36,613 bases of DNA from Candidatus Brockarchaeota archaeon (GCA_017601145.1 JAFNIV010000003.1:72769-109381), one strand, 5' to 3'. Shown: positions 1 through 7,243, numbered from the stretch's first letter. Numbers and translations are program-made. Notes: a model not told the origin generated them from the letters alone.

Positions 1-291
1 ACTTGGACTAGAGAATACATAAGAAGCCTAATATTTTCGATTGAAGACGATATTAAAACCACCAATTTAATAACATCAGAAGTACCTACTGGAGAAAATT
101 CAATCAGCAGGTTTGGAGTTGAAGAGTTCTTAGCTTCAGGAATAATAGTTTTAGGACTAGCAAAAGTTGGAAATCAAGTAAAGAGAACTCTCTACGTAAG
201 AAAAATGAGATGGACTGCAACAAACCCAGTATACTATACGTTTAATATCGAGAGGGGGAAGGGCATAGTCATAACAGGATACCTGAGTTAA
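1..291 (+). CDS. KaiC/RecA-superfamily ATPase, C-terminal end (partial)
   Basis: An open frame runs from the first base of the window to a TAA at 289-291, giving the last 96 residues of a protein whose start lies outside. The sequence has the look of the C-terminal part of archaeal KaiC-like RecA-fold ATPases: a TSEVPTG strand-loop, then SGIIVLGL, then a strand of RTLYVRKMRWT type, ending with a GKGIVI strand. The Walker motifs would lie upstream and cannot be checked. These stand-alone archaeal KaiC homologues are ATPases or kinases of mostly unknown role. The gene converges on the PqqD-like gene with only five bases between the stops. Family assignment is by pattern and is moderately sure. 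Confidence 0.6.
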   Translation, partial: TWTREYIRSLIFSIEDDIKTTNLITSEVPTGENSISRFGVEEFLASGIIVLGLAKVGNQVKRTLYVRKMRWTATNPVYYTFNIERGKGIVITGYLS

Positions 292-296
292 GAACT

Positions 297-842
297 TTAT
301 TTTTGTTCAGGTATACCCTTTAGATACTCTATTTTTTCTTCTAAAGTTTTCTTTATCTGATTAAATTGCTCTTCATTTATTTTTCCTTTTTTGAATTCTT
401 TTTCAACAGCCTTTAATTGGGACTTTAGTTCTTCTATTTCTTCGATTGCTTCAGGAGTTCCCGGACTTGGTAATGGAACAAGTAATGTTAAGAATCCTCT
501 CTTTGAAAGTTCTTTAAAAAATAAGCTTAAAGAAACTTCTGCTTCTCTTTGTGCTACTCGAAATTCTTCTGAAAACCATTTTATCAAGTCCTGCATATTA
601 GATTTTCCATCCACTTTTAACCAAACTTTACTTCCTATTTCATCTAATTTTACTTTTTTTTCACCTGGAAGAGTGAACATTTTTTGCACGAAAGTTGAAA
701 CAGCATCAGGACTTCTAGAGATTATTAAAGTAACAGTGTTGTCATCTGAAGTCTCCCATTTAATAATAGGATTTCTTATTGGTATAGCATTCAAAAACCT
801 TTCTCTTGATACTGTCTTTTCCTTTTTCTTAAAAGGCCACAT
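297..842 (-). CDS. PqqD-like domain protein with C-terminal coiled segment
   Basis: A 181-residue protein. Residues about 65-125 look like a PqqD/RRE-type winged-helix domain (LDEIGSKVWLKVDG followed by helices with a WFSEEF segment and a KRGFLTL strand). PqqD proteins bind peptide precursors for radical-SAM enzymes, but no pqqA, pqqE or other peptide-modification gene is visible here, so this is an orphan copy and its role is unknown. The N-terminus (MWPFKKKEK) is basic. The C-terminal 50 residues are charged and helical (EEIEELKSQLKAVEKEF), resembling a SHOCT-like or coiled-coil tail. It is the last gene of a minus-strand operon, 70 bases after the duplicated-domain gene. Confidence 0.65.
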   Translation of the reverse strand: MWPFKKKEKTVSRERFLNAIPIRNPIIKWETSDDNTVTLIISRSPDAVSTFVQKMFTLPGEKKVKLDEIGSKVWLKVDGKSNMQDLIKWFSEEFRVAQREAEVSLSLFFKELSKRGFLTLLVPLPSPGTPEAIEEIEELKSQLKAVEKEFKKGKINEEQFNQIKKTLEEKIEYLKGIPEQK

Positions 843-912
843 AGTTAATGCTGATCCTACTCTCTTATTAAAACTTTTAGTGAAAAGGGAATTTAAAAAT
901 TTTACTTGGCTT

Positions 913-1830
913 TTACTTACCTTTTAGACTAGCAAAAACTTTTCTTCCAACTTCCTTTTTTTCAAGGTTGTTTGTCTTAAATGCGACTAAGAGTATTTTA
1001 TTAGAAATTTCATCAAACTTTGCATCCAATGAAAGAAATGTGGCTTTCCCTAGAACTGGTATGGAGGAATGACTTATTTTTTCAAGAGATATAAAGTTAT
1101 CTGTCGGTTTCATTGTTTTCAGTAACGAAGAAAAGCTACTGTCACAAGCCTTCACAGCTTCAGACATTAGATTTGAAACAACCTTTCCAAGAAAGCCATA
1201 TTTCTTAATTTGGTAGTTTGCTAAACCGATCCACATAATTAGAACCTTTGAATCCTGACTTAGAAAATGAAGCTCAGCTTTTCCAATTGCTAGGTTTCTC
1301 TTTAAAAGATGAAATTCTTTTGGAATTTCGAAGGAAACATTAAATATTTCATATGAATAGAAGCTTTCGTTGGTATGGCATGAAATACTTTTCACTATCT
1401 TGGGTAGGAGAATTGACTTATCTTCGCCCTCATCAAGAGTGTACTGCAATAAGAAGATCTTACTCTCAAGTTCGCAAAACCAAGAAATAGTTACAAAATT
1501 TGAAGAACCAAGCTGCCATCTGTAAAAAGCAGCTTTGTGTTCGTTTACTTTAGCATTTCCTTTTTCCAAAATTTTTGGACTAACTTTTTGCTTGGAGTCC
1601 TTTGTTATTGACTTAATGTAGTTATCTAGAGTTAAGTAAGGGAAGAAATCAGGCATCTTCTTCTTAACTCGTTCCCATTTAAGCTCTAGTTTTATACTAC
1701 TGGGACTGTCTATTCTCATGTAAGCTTCGGTTATACCTCCAGAATCGGCGACTAACTCCCAATCAGATGGAACCTTAAATGAAACTTCTAACCAAGATAT
1801 GGTCTTATTAACTTCCTTGCTCGTGTTCAT
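913..1830 (-). CDS. Conserved hypothetical protein with two repeated domains
   Basis: A 305-residue protein that I do not recognise by name. It appears to be an internal duplication: residues about 10-150 begin with a strand of form LEVSFKVPSDWEL, and residues about 158-300 begin with NVSFEIPKEFHLL. Each is followed by alternating beta strands and helices. This pattern resembles the small alpha/beta DcrB/Mog1/PsbP-like fold, but that is only an impression. No signal peptide or membrane segment is present, so it is probably cytoplasmic. Its start overlaps the stop of the upstream DUF5752-like gene by four bases (ATGA type), which indicates translational coupling. The PqqD-like gene follows. 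Function unknown. Confidence 0.55.
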   Translation of the reverse strand: MNTSKEVNKTISWLEVSFKVPSDWELVADSGGITEAYMRIDSPSSIKLELKWERVKKKMPDFFPYLTLDNYIKSITKDSKQKVSPKILEKGNAKVNEHKAAFYRWQLGSSNFVTISWFCELESKIFLLQYTLDEGEDKSILLPKIVKSISCHTNESFYSYEIFNVSFEIPKEFHLLKRNLAIGKAELHFLSQDSKVLIMWIGLANYQIKKYGFLGKVVSNLMSEAVKACDSSFSSLLKTMKPTDNFISLEKISHSSIPVLGKATFLSLDAKFDEISNKILLVAFKTNNLEKKEVGRKVFASLKGK

Positions 1831-2372
1831 TTCCCTTCTTTAAGCTCAGAGAGTCTTTGTTCTAGAACTCTGATTAATCTATCTCTTACCCTATTAGGAG
1901 CCATTAGTTTATTCTTTAATGCAGCAATTTTTTTAGCAAGTTTCTTATCTTTAAAGACATCGCTAAACCACTTGTCAAAGTCTCCACGGTAAAGATGGAA
2001 TAATATACTTCTAGTATCTATTCGCTTTATTACTTCAAGGAAGTCGGAGTACGAACTTGCAACTTCTCCAGAAAACAAACCTTCACCTAAAAAGAACTTA
2101 AATGAGAGATAATCTGGAACTTTTTCACCTGGGACATAACCAAAGACTATTTTTATATCCTTCTTTTCTAGTGCAAATTTACCCAATTCCGTTAATTTTA
2201 TTTTGTTTTCATAAAAATCGACAGCCATGTTTTTCTTAAGTACTTTTATAGCTCGAACTAGATCTCTTTTTGTAACTCCAGTGCTAGAGGATAACTCGTT
2301 GACATCAGTTTCGCCTCTTTCGTTAATATGAGCTATCAATGTTAAGTAATCTCCTGGACTAAGTACAGCCAT
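1827..2372 (-). CDS. Winged-helix protein with DUF5752-like C-terminal domain
   Basis: A 181-residue protein. Residues 1-70 form a helix-turn-helix/winged-helix pattern (LSSSTGVTKRDLVRAIKVLKK as recognition region). Residues about 95-181 resemble the DUF5752 domain of archaea: FHLYRGDFDKWFSDVF followed by a helix and RVRDRLIRVLEQRL near the end. DUF5752-type domains are often encoded near or fused to glycosyltransferases, and here two glycosyltransferase genes lie divergently about 560 bases away. A DNA-binding or ligand-sensing role is an inference. It is the first gene of a three-gene operon, with a good TATA box at 2401-2410. Confidence 0.6.
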   Translation of the reverse strand: MAVLSPGDYLTLIAHINERGETDVNELSSSTGVTKRDLVRAIKVLKKNMAVDFYENKIKLTELGKFALEKKDIKIVFGYVPGEKVPDYLSFKFFLGEGLFSGEVASSYSDFLEVIKRIDTRSILFHLYRGDFDKWFSDVFKDKKLAKKIAALKNKLMAPNRVRDRLIRVLEQRLSELKEGK

Positions 2373-2400
2373 CTTTAATGCAAAATAAACAAAATAACAA

Positions 2401-2410
2401 CTTTTAAACT
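2401..2410 (-). promoter_or_regulatory. TATA box of the DUF5752/PqqD operon
   Basis: On the minus strand this reads AGTTTAAAAG, about 26 bases before an inferred transcript start near 2379, only about seven bases upstream of the ATG. The mRNA would be nearly leaderless. Confidence 0.5.
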
Positions 2411-2648
2411 TTATTTTTTGGCTTCTCTTTGAAATGAAAATTAGATTTTAAGTCCTAAAAAAAGTATTTTGACTGTGCCTTATTGACGTTTAGTTTTGTG
2501 TAGTTTTGTTTATTAACATTTTAAAGTTAATGAACAGTACTGCACAGCAAAGGAAAAAAATCTATTCTTATAGAGACCTATTTTAAAGCAAATGTCAAAC
2601 ATTAGTGTTTTGTTGATCTAAAGAAGCATAAAACAATTATTATAAAGA
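2411..2648. other. Divergent intergenic region, AT-rich
   Basis: The 314-base gap between the two divergent operons holds one TATA box at each end. Between them I see only AT-rich sequence with TTAGTTTTGTGTAGTTTTG-like near-repeats at about 2490-2510. No tRNA, open frame or convincing hairpin is visible. Confidence 0.4.
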
Positions 2649-2656
2649 TTTATAAA
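2649..2656 (+). promoter_or_regulatory. TATA box of the glycosyltransferase operon
   Basis: TTTATAAA, about 34 bases upstream of the ATG at 2687. A second TTATAAAG lies just before it at about 2640. The AAGGAAG at 2665-2671 may assist translation. Confidence 0.5.
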
Positions 2657-2686
2657 GATAAAATAAGGAAGATTAAAATCAGAAAA

Positions 2687-2932
2687 ATGGAAAAAGTATC
2701 AAAAGAATTTTTTGTTCTTTCTAAACTTCATGAAGCAGGAGCTGTTGATGAAGAAAGAGCTATGGAAATCGAGAAATTTAAGAAGATTGTTGAAATCAAT
2801 ACGGAAGAGCTTGAAAAAATACTAGAATTTCTTGAAAACAAGAAGTATATAGCAAAGAAAGGGAACGAAAAAATTCACAAAGTTTATGTTACTAGATTAG
2901 GAATAATAATGGCAAGTTCACTGTATACGTGA
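2687..2932 (+). CDS. Small winged-helix protein
   Basis: An 81-residue protein with the length and pattern of a minimal winged helix-turn-helix domain: an N-terminal helix (FFVLSKLHEAGA), a second helix, a recognition-like helix (NTEELEKILEFLENKKYI) and a short basic wing (KKGNEKIHKVYVT) followed by a hydrophobic helix. It is the first gene of an operon: its TGA at 2930-2932 lies immediately before the glycosyltransferase-half start at 2935. It may be a local regulator of the glycosyltransferases, but no target site is evident. Confidence 0.55.
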   Translation: MEKVSKEFFVLSKLHEAGAVDEERAMEIEKFKKIVEINTEELEKILEFLENKKYIAKKGNEKIHKVYVTRLGIIMASSLYT

Positions 2933-2934
2933 AA

Positions 2935-3531
2935 ATGAGGAGCGTACTCATAATCTCAGAAGAGTATCCACCAAAGGAAATAGGAAAGACTTCTTCTATT
3001 ACAAAGTTCTTTTCAAGCGAACTTTTAAAAAGAGGATTTTTAGTAAGCGTTTTAACTCATGATGAGTTTAATGTTAGAACTAGTGTAGAAAAATCGATAA
3101 GAGTTACTAGGATAAGAAGTCCTGTAAGAACTTTCTATTCTATTTTTGCTCTAGAAACTTATTTAACGACACAATATGTCAGGGAAGGAGTAAATATCAT
3201 TGCAGGAGAAAAAGTTGATTTAATAATTTCTTTTGAGTGGATAAGCTTTTTATCAGCCTATATGCTTAGTAGTAAGTTTTCAATTCCTTGGGTAGCAATA
3301 ATCCAAACTTCAGAAAGAGAAAGAAGCAACAACTCTTTTAGTTTATTGTCAATCTCGATCGCAAATATAGAGAGGAATCTACTAAAAAAAGCGGACATAA
3401 TTTTAACAAATAACTTAAGAACATATAAAACACTCACCAACGAATACTCAATTGATTCGAGAAAAATTGCAGTAGTAGACTTAGAAGCAGAATATTGCAT
3501 ATCTTTTCTTTTATCAATGATAACAAAGTAA
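2935..3531 (+). CDS. Glycosyltransferase family 4, N-terminal half only
   Basis: A 198-residue protein that matches only the N-terminal Rossmann domain of GT-B glycosyltransferases. The opening MRSVLIISEEYPPKE aligns by eye with MKILMLVWEYPPRK of the next gene, and a strand of VDLIISFEW type and the LKKADIILTNN segment follow. The whole C-terminal nucleotide-sugar-binding domain, including the E-x7-E motif, is absent. The frame stops cleanly at the inter-domain linker and the next gene begins 18 bases later. It could be a decayed paralogue or a non-catalytic partner of the full-length enzyme. A GTG at 2929 is an alternative start. The ATG at 2935 fits the family alignment better. Confidence 0.6.
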   Translation: MRSVLIISEEYPPKEIGKTSSITKFFSSELLKRGFLVSVLTHDEFNVRTSVEKSIRVTRIRSPVRTFYSIFALETYLTTQYVREGVNIIAGEKVDLIISFEWISFLSAYMLSSKFSIPWVAIIQTSERERSNNSFSLLSISIANIERNLLKKADIILTNNLRTYKTLTNEYSIDSRKIAVVDLEAEYCISFLLSMITK

Positions 3532-3549
3532 GGAGTGTTTTCTAGCGTG

Positions 3550-4710
3550 ATGAAGATACTCATGCTTGTTTGGGAATATCCTCCTAGGAAAGTGGGAGGA
3601 CTAGCGACTCATGCATACAATCTATCTTTTCAACTTTCGCAAATTGGAGCAGAAGTAGACGTAATAACAACCTCTTTTCCTGGAGAGCCAACAGTTGAAA
3701 AGAAAAATGATAAGTTAATTATACATAGAGTGGAAACTTACAATTACCCAGCTTATGATTTTATTAATTGGGTTATGGGAATGAATAACAGTATTCTGGA
3801 GTATACTACAGACCTAGTGCAAAAAAGAAATTTTGACATAATACACGCTCATGATTGGATGGTTATACCCAGTGCCGTTGGACTAAAATACATGATTGGA
3901 AGACCTATTGTCTATAGTGTGCACTCTACAGAGTATGGAAGAAGAAATGGAATTCATGGAACTATGCAAAGACTAATCCATGAAACAGAAGGTTGGGGGA
4001 CGTACGAATCGGAAAAAATAGTGGTTTGTAGTAAATACATGAAAGAACACGTTGTTTGGCTTTTTAATGTGCCAGAAGATAAGCTTCATATTATTCCAAA
4101 TGGAATAACAGAACCACCTTCAGTTGAAGTTGATACTAACTTTAGGAGAAAATATGCTCAAGATTCTGAGAAGATAATTCTCTTTGTAGGAAGAATAGTA
4201 GATGAAAAAGGACTTAATGTTTTAATTGGTGCATTGCCGTACGTACATAAGTCGGGGATAAATGCAAAGCTAGTTGTTGTTGGAGATGGTTATGCAATAA
4301 ATAGAATGAAAGAAATCGCTTGGGAGCTTGGGATTTATGACAAAGTATATTTCACGGGTTATTTAAGTGATGATGAACTAAACAAAGTTTTTAAAATTTC
4401 TGATGCACTTGCTGTTCCATCACTTTATGAACCTTTTGGAATTGTGGCTCTTGAGGGAATGATAAACAGGCTTCCAGTAGTAGTTTCAGATACAGGAGGA
4501 TTATCTGAAATAATTGAGGATGGCACAAATGGATTGAAAGTTCCACCTAATAATTCAGAGGAGCTAGCTAGACGACTTATAGCTTTACTTTCTGACGAAA
4601 GTCTAAGAAAAAGAATCTCTGAATTGGGGTATAAGACTGCAAAAGAAAGATATAATTGGGGAGAAATTGCTTATAAAACATTAGAAGTTTATAAAAAAGC
4701 AACATCATAA
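3550..4710 (+). CDS. GT4-family glycosyltransferase (glycogen-synthase-like)
   Basis: A 386-residue retaining GT-B glycosyltransferase. The N-terminal half has the WEYPPRKVGGLATHA glycine-rich donor/acceptor loop and an HAHDWM motif. The C-terminal half has the FVGRIVDEKG strand that opens the nucleotide-sugar domain and the E-x7-E signature in SLYEPFGIVALEG, followed by DTGGLSEII. This pattern is shared by archaeal glycogen/starch-synthase-like and sucrose/trehalose-synthase-like enzymes. The exact sugar product cannot be told from sequence. The ATG at 3550 aligns with the family. An in-frame GTG at 3535 is possible. Neighbouring winged-helix and DUF5752-like genes suggest regulated carbohydrate synthesis, which is an inference. 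Confidence 0.85.
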   Translation: MKILMLVWEYPPRKVGGLATHAYNLSFQLSQIGAEVDVITTSFPGEPTVEKKNDKLIIHRVETYNYPAYDFINWVMGMNNSILEYTTDLVQKRNFDIIHAHDWMVIPSAVGLKYMIGRPIVYSVHSTEYGRRNGIHGTMQRLIHETEGWGTYESEKIVVCSKYMKEHVVWLFNVPEDKLHIIPNGITEPPSVEVDTNFRRKYAQDSEKIILFVGRIVDEKGLNVLIGALPYVHKSGINAKLVVVGDGYAINRMKEIAWELGIYDKVYFTGYLSDDELNKVFKISDALAVPSLYEPFGIVALEGMINRLPVVVSDTGGLSEIIEDGTNGLKVPPNNSEELARRLIALLSDESLRKRISELGYKTAKERYNWGEIAYKTLEVYKKATS

Positions 4711-4937
4711 AAATAGTTTATTTAATTACAAAGCTAAAGAATGTAATATCTGTAGCATGTAATAAGTAAGTTGAAGATGTAATAAAGCTATATATAACAA
4801 AAAATAGTTCTACTTTTCGATAAACTCCTAGTAGAAGTATATAAAAAGCTATAATTTATAGAATTTAGAGTTACTATAAAAATGGAGAGGACCTAAGAAA
4901 AACTGTAATCTTAAAAAAAGATCTCTATATTTAAAAA
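4711..4937. other. AT-rich convergent intergenic region with short repeats
   Basis: This lies between the glycosyltransferase stop and the stop of the MBL gene on the other strand. It holds three copies of ATGTAATA (at 4741, 4757 and 4777) and a TATA-like TATAAAAAGC at about 4838. No open frame of substance or stable hairpin is visible. Confidence 0.35.
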
Positions 4938-5930
4938 TTAAAGAGGATAAGCCATGAACCCTTCTTTTCGAAGCGAAGCTGAGAAAGAATCAACAAAACC
5001 ATGAGTAACGTACACAATTTCAGGATCTACTTGTTTTACAATATTTATTAAGCCAAAGTAATCAGCATGATCACTCACAGGAAAAGCATAATCCACTTGA
5101 ATACTTTCTTTAAAGCTACTTTCTAAGGCCCATCCACTAAAAGCAACTAGAGAAAAATTGTGCTTCCTAAAATTTTGAACAATTTTGTTTTTGGCAAGGT
5201 GTAAAGGTAAATAAATTACACTTGGCTTACCATTAATTAGGTTAGTTAAAGAATTTAAGTTTATTTGAATTTTTGGTAGTATCTTGTAGTTAAATATTGA
5301 ATATATATCATTGTATAAACTTATAGAAGGATAAACGTAGTTATCAAAGTTGATAAAATATTTATCGAAGAAAAGTTGCAGGTGTTGTGACTTGCCTAGA
5401 GGATACCCTAAGATAAATAAGCTCTTCCCTTTTCTCAACAGATCTAAAATTAAGTCTTTTGCTTCTTTTAAAGTATCCTTAGGAGAACTAAATGAAAAAC
5501 GAGGAAGTCCATACGTGGCTTCGATAAGTAAAATACTTACTTTAGGTAAATTTGAGACTCCCACTTCAAATAGCCCTTTATCATTTATATCTCCAGTATA
5601 AAGTAGGCCACCATCACTTTTTACAAATAGGGCTCTTGAACCGAGTATGTGATTTACCTTTATCAATTCGAACTCATTTTTATAAGAATTAAGATCGTCA
5701 ATAAAATTATACTTTTTACCTTTAGCTAAAACCATAAATTTGGTTTCTTCAGAAGAAATAACTCTAAAGTTAAGAGAAGAATTCAGTAAGTGATCGCTAT
5801 GAGCATGAGAAATAAAAATAAGGTCGGGAGTTGCCTTTCTAAATGACCTACAGTCTAAGAATATTTTCTTCTTATTAAATTCAATAACAATTACTTTGTC
5901 TATTTTTCTAACTCTGACAGGAGAAGACAA
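4938..5930 (-). CDS. Metallo-beta-lactamase-fold (YSH1/CPSF-like) nuclease homologue
   Basis: A 330-residue protein with the zinc-binding signature H-x-H-x-D-H (FISHAHSDHL, residues about 39-48), the LYTGDIN aspartate motif, and late motifs PVSDHADY and VYVTHG. These match beta-CASP-like nucleases of the mRNA 3'-end-processing/exonuclease group (COG1236 type). The length matches the short archaeal members (about 330 residues), which lack the KH domains of aCPSF1. The start is a TTG at 5930, and no ATG fits. The TATA box at 5962-5970 predicts a leader of about ten bases. It is monocistronic and divergent from the next MBL gene. Its substrate (RNA or DNA) is not determined. Confidence 0.75.
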   Translation of the reverse strand: MSSPVRVRKIDKVIVIEFNKKKIFLDCRSFRKATPDLIFISHAHSDHLLNSSLNFRVISSEETKFMVLAKGKKYNFIDDLNSYKNEFELIKVNHILGSRALFVKSDGGLLYTGDINDKGLFEVGVSNLPKVSILLIEATYGLPRFSFSSPKDTLKEAKDLILDLLRKGKSLFILGYPLGKSQHLQLFFDKYFINFDNYVYPSISLYNDIYSIFNYKILPKIQINLNSLTNLINGKPSVIYLPLHLAKNKIVQNFRKHNFSLVAFSGWALESSFKESIQVDYAFPVSDHADYFGLINIVKQVDPEIVYVTHGFVDSFSASLRKEGFMAYPL

Positions 5931-5961
5931 CGTTTTAGGGGACTAGCAAAGATAAAAAGAC

Positions 5962-5970
5962 AAATTTAAA
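5962..5970 (-). promoter_or_regulatory. TATA box of the MBL nuclease gene
   Basis: AAATTTAAA, nearly palindromic, about 26 bases before an inferred start near 5940 on the minus strand. Confidence 0.45.
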
Positions 5971-5974
5971 GTTT

Positions 5975-6036
5975 TGGGGGCTCATAACTCAAGATCCAGA
6001 GCATTATGCTCAAAGGCCAGTGAAATCATAGCCCCA
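5975..6036. ncRNA. Candidate structured RNA between divergent genes
   Basis: A GC-rich island in AT-rich sequence. Outer arms GGGGCT (5977-5982) and AGCCCC (6030-6035) pair. Inside is a perfect GAGCA/TGCTC hairpin with a TTA loop (5999-6011), flanked by a weaker CC/GG stem. The nested layout (basal stem, internal loop, apical hairpin) resembles an archaeal H/ACA guide RNA, with an ATA (plus) or AAA (minus) trinucleotide just after the basal stem, but no clear kink-turn is present. The minus orientation is slightly favoured because TTAAAAAC near 6070-6077 could serve as its TATA box. It could instead be a fortuitous fold. Confidence 0.25.
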
Positions 6037-6069
6037 ATAAAAATTACATTAAAATAGAGAATAAAAATG

Positions 6070-6077
6070 TTTTTAAG
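6070..6077 (+). promoter_or_regulatory. TATA box of the UPF0282 gene
   Basis: TTTTTAAG, about 40 bases upstream of the ATG at 6113. Confidence 0.4.
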
Positions 6078-6112
6078 CGTAACTTTGACTTTCTGACTAA
6101 AAAAGAAGCTCA

Positions 6113-7090
6113 ATGAACAAAATAAAGATTATACCAATTGCAGCAGAGACTTTTGGAGTTAGAAGTATGGCAACTTTTGTTAGCACAGAGAACGTGAGGA
6201 TACTTCTTGACCCTGGTGCAGCTCTGGGATTTAGATTTGGATTGTTTCCGCATCCTCTGGAATACAGTACGCTAGAAATTTCGAGAAAAAATTTAAGAGA
6301 AATTTCCGAAAAATCAGATATTATAGTAATAACACATTATCATTACGATCACTATACACCACCATTTGAAAGAAAGGACAATTTATGGACTTGGAGTGAT
6401 AAAAACGAGAGTGAAGTTATATTTAAAGATAAGGTAGTTATAGTCAAGGATGTAGAAAATTATATAAACTATTCGCAGAAAGTTAGAGGTTGGTATTTTC
6501 AAAAATTTTTGAAAAAAATTGCTAAAAAAGTTATAACTGGAGATAACAAGGAAATAAAACTAGAAGGCGTATTGATGAAAATTATAGGCTGTATACCTCA
6601 TGGAGAAGAAAATTCTGAGCTTGGATATCTGAACATAGTAGAAGTTGTTGTAGACGAAGAAAAATTCATTTTTTCTCCAGACATACAAGGACCAATTAGC
6701 AGCAAAACATTAAAAACAATCATCGATGAAAAACCACAAATTATTTACTTAGGAGGACCTCCAACTTATTTATCGGGTTTTTCTGTAAATGAAGAAGACA
6801 TATTAAAAGGAATTGAGAATATGAAAGTTGTTGCAAAAAACGTTAAGAAAGTTATTATAGACCACCATTTAATTAGAGATAAAGAATGGAAAAACATTAT
6901 AGAAAAAGTGGCTACAGAATCAAAAAATGGAGAGGTATTTACAGCCGCAACATATGTTAAAAAGCCAGTAAGGCCATTTGAAAGCATTAGAAAAGACCTT
7001 TACGAAAGGTACCCTATAAGTGAGGAATTTAAGAAGTGGTTAAAGAAAAGTAACGAATATAAGAGAAACAACCCTCCACCACTTGATTAA
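6113..7090 (+). CDS. UPF0282 family metallo-beta-lactamase-fold protein
   Basis: A 325-residue protein. It opens with the family's IIPIAAETFGVRSMAT strand and the LLDPGAALG loop, then has the metal-binding H-x-H-x-D-H (ITHYHYDHY, residues about 76-84), a second IPHGEENSELGY segment, the FSPDIQGP aspartate motif and a late DHHLIRD motif. These are features of archaeal UPF0282 proteins, a widespread MBL-fold group with no established reaction. The length is normal. It is transcribed alone, divergent from the other MBL gene and convergent with tRNA-Gly. Confidence 0.85.
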   Translation: MNKIKIIPIAAETFGVRSMATFVSTENVRILLDPGAALGFRFGLFPHPLEYSTLEISRKNLREISEKSDIIVITHYHYDHYTPPFERKDNLWTWSDKNESEVIFKDKVVIVKDVENYINYSQKVRGWYFQKFLKKIAKKVITGDNKEIKLEGVLMKIIGCIPHGEENSELGYLNIVEVVVDEEKFIFSPDIQGPISSKTLKTIIDEKPQIIYLGGPPTYLSGFSVNEEDILKGIENMKVVAKNVKKVIIDHHLIRDKEWKNIIEKVATESKNGEVFTAATYVKKPVRPFESIRKDLYERYPISEEFKKWLKKSNEYKRNNPPPLD

Positions 7091-7117
7091 TTAAAAGAAA
7101 AAGTGCGGCCGCCGGGA

Positions 7118-7132
7118 CTTTCACTTATCAGA
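7118..7132 (-). other. 15-nt BHB intron at tRNA-Gly position 59/60
   Basis: The exon bases TTCA (54-57) pair with TGAA in the intron to make the 4-bp central helix. The 3-nt bulges are AA|T and AG|T, cut after the second base. The T stem CCGGG/CCCGG is the outer helix, and CT-GATA-AG closes the inner loop. Splicing restores TTCAAAT. Non-canonical T-loop introns of this kind are known from some Thermoproteales and Thaumarchaeota-related genomes. Confidence 0.85.
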
Positions 7133-7153
7133 TTTGAACCCGGGCTTTCAGCG

Positions 7154-7169
7154 TTCTCCTGAAAAACAA
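7154..7169 (-). other. 16-nt BHB intron at tRNA-Gly position 37/38
   Basis: The exon bases CTCC (32-35) pair with GGAG in the intron. The bulges are CA|T and AA|C. The anticodon stem is the outer helix. The position is the canonical one for archaeal tRNA introns. Confidence 0.88.
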
Positions 7170-7210
7170 TGGGAGGCTGAAGTCCTACCAGACTAGACAA
7201 CGGCCGCACC

Positions 7211-7232
7211 AAAAAAAAGAATGAGAAAAAAA
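7211..7232 (-). terminator. Oligo-T terminator after thermosome
   Basis: On the minus strand two T runs of seven and eight bases follow the thermosome stop and lie just before tRNA-Gly. Archaeal termination at oligo-T tracts fits. The tRNA TATA box sits immediately upstream of them. Confidence 0.4.
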
Positions 7233-7240
7233 GTATAAAA
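7233..7240 (-). promoter_or_regulatory. TATA box of tRNA-Gly
   Basis: TTTTATAC on the minus strand, centred about 26 bases before an inferred start near 7211, four bases ahead of the mature tRNA 5' end at 7207. Confidence 0.5.
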
Positions 7241-7243
7241 GCT

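Larger units (their letters stand above)
7104..7207 (-). tRNA. tRNA-Gly(CCC) with two BHB introns
   Basis: Reading the minus strand, acceptor arms GCGGCCG/CGGCCGC with discriminator A enclose a normal D arm (GTCT/GGAC), anticodon stem TCAGC/GCTGA and T stem CCGGG/CCCGG. The anticodon loop is CT-CCC-A, then a 16-nt insert (7154-7169), then C38. The T loop is TTCAAA, then a 15-nt insert (7118-7132), then T60. Removing both gives a standard 73-nt tRNA-Gly(CCC). CCA is not encoded. The gene has its own TATA box at 7233-7240, between the thermosome stop and the tRNA. Without the intron model this locus fails ordinary tRNA geometry. Confidence 0.92.

Noticed and set aside
4741-4784. Three ATGTAATA repeats as a CRISPR-like or regulatory array
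   Set aside because: The repeats are eight bases long, unevenly spaced and AT-rich. No longer repeat unit or cas gene is present.
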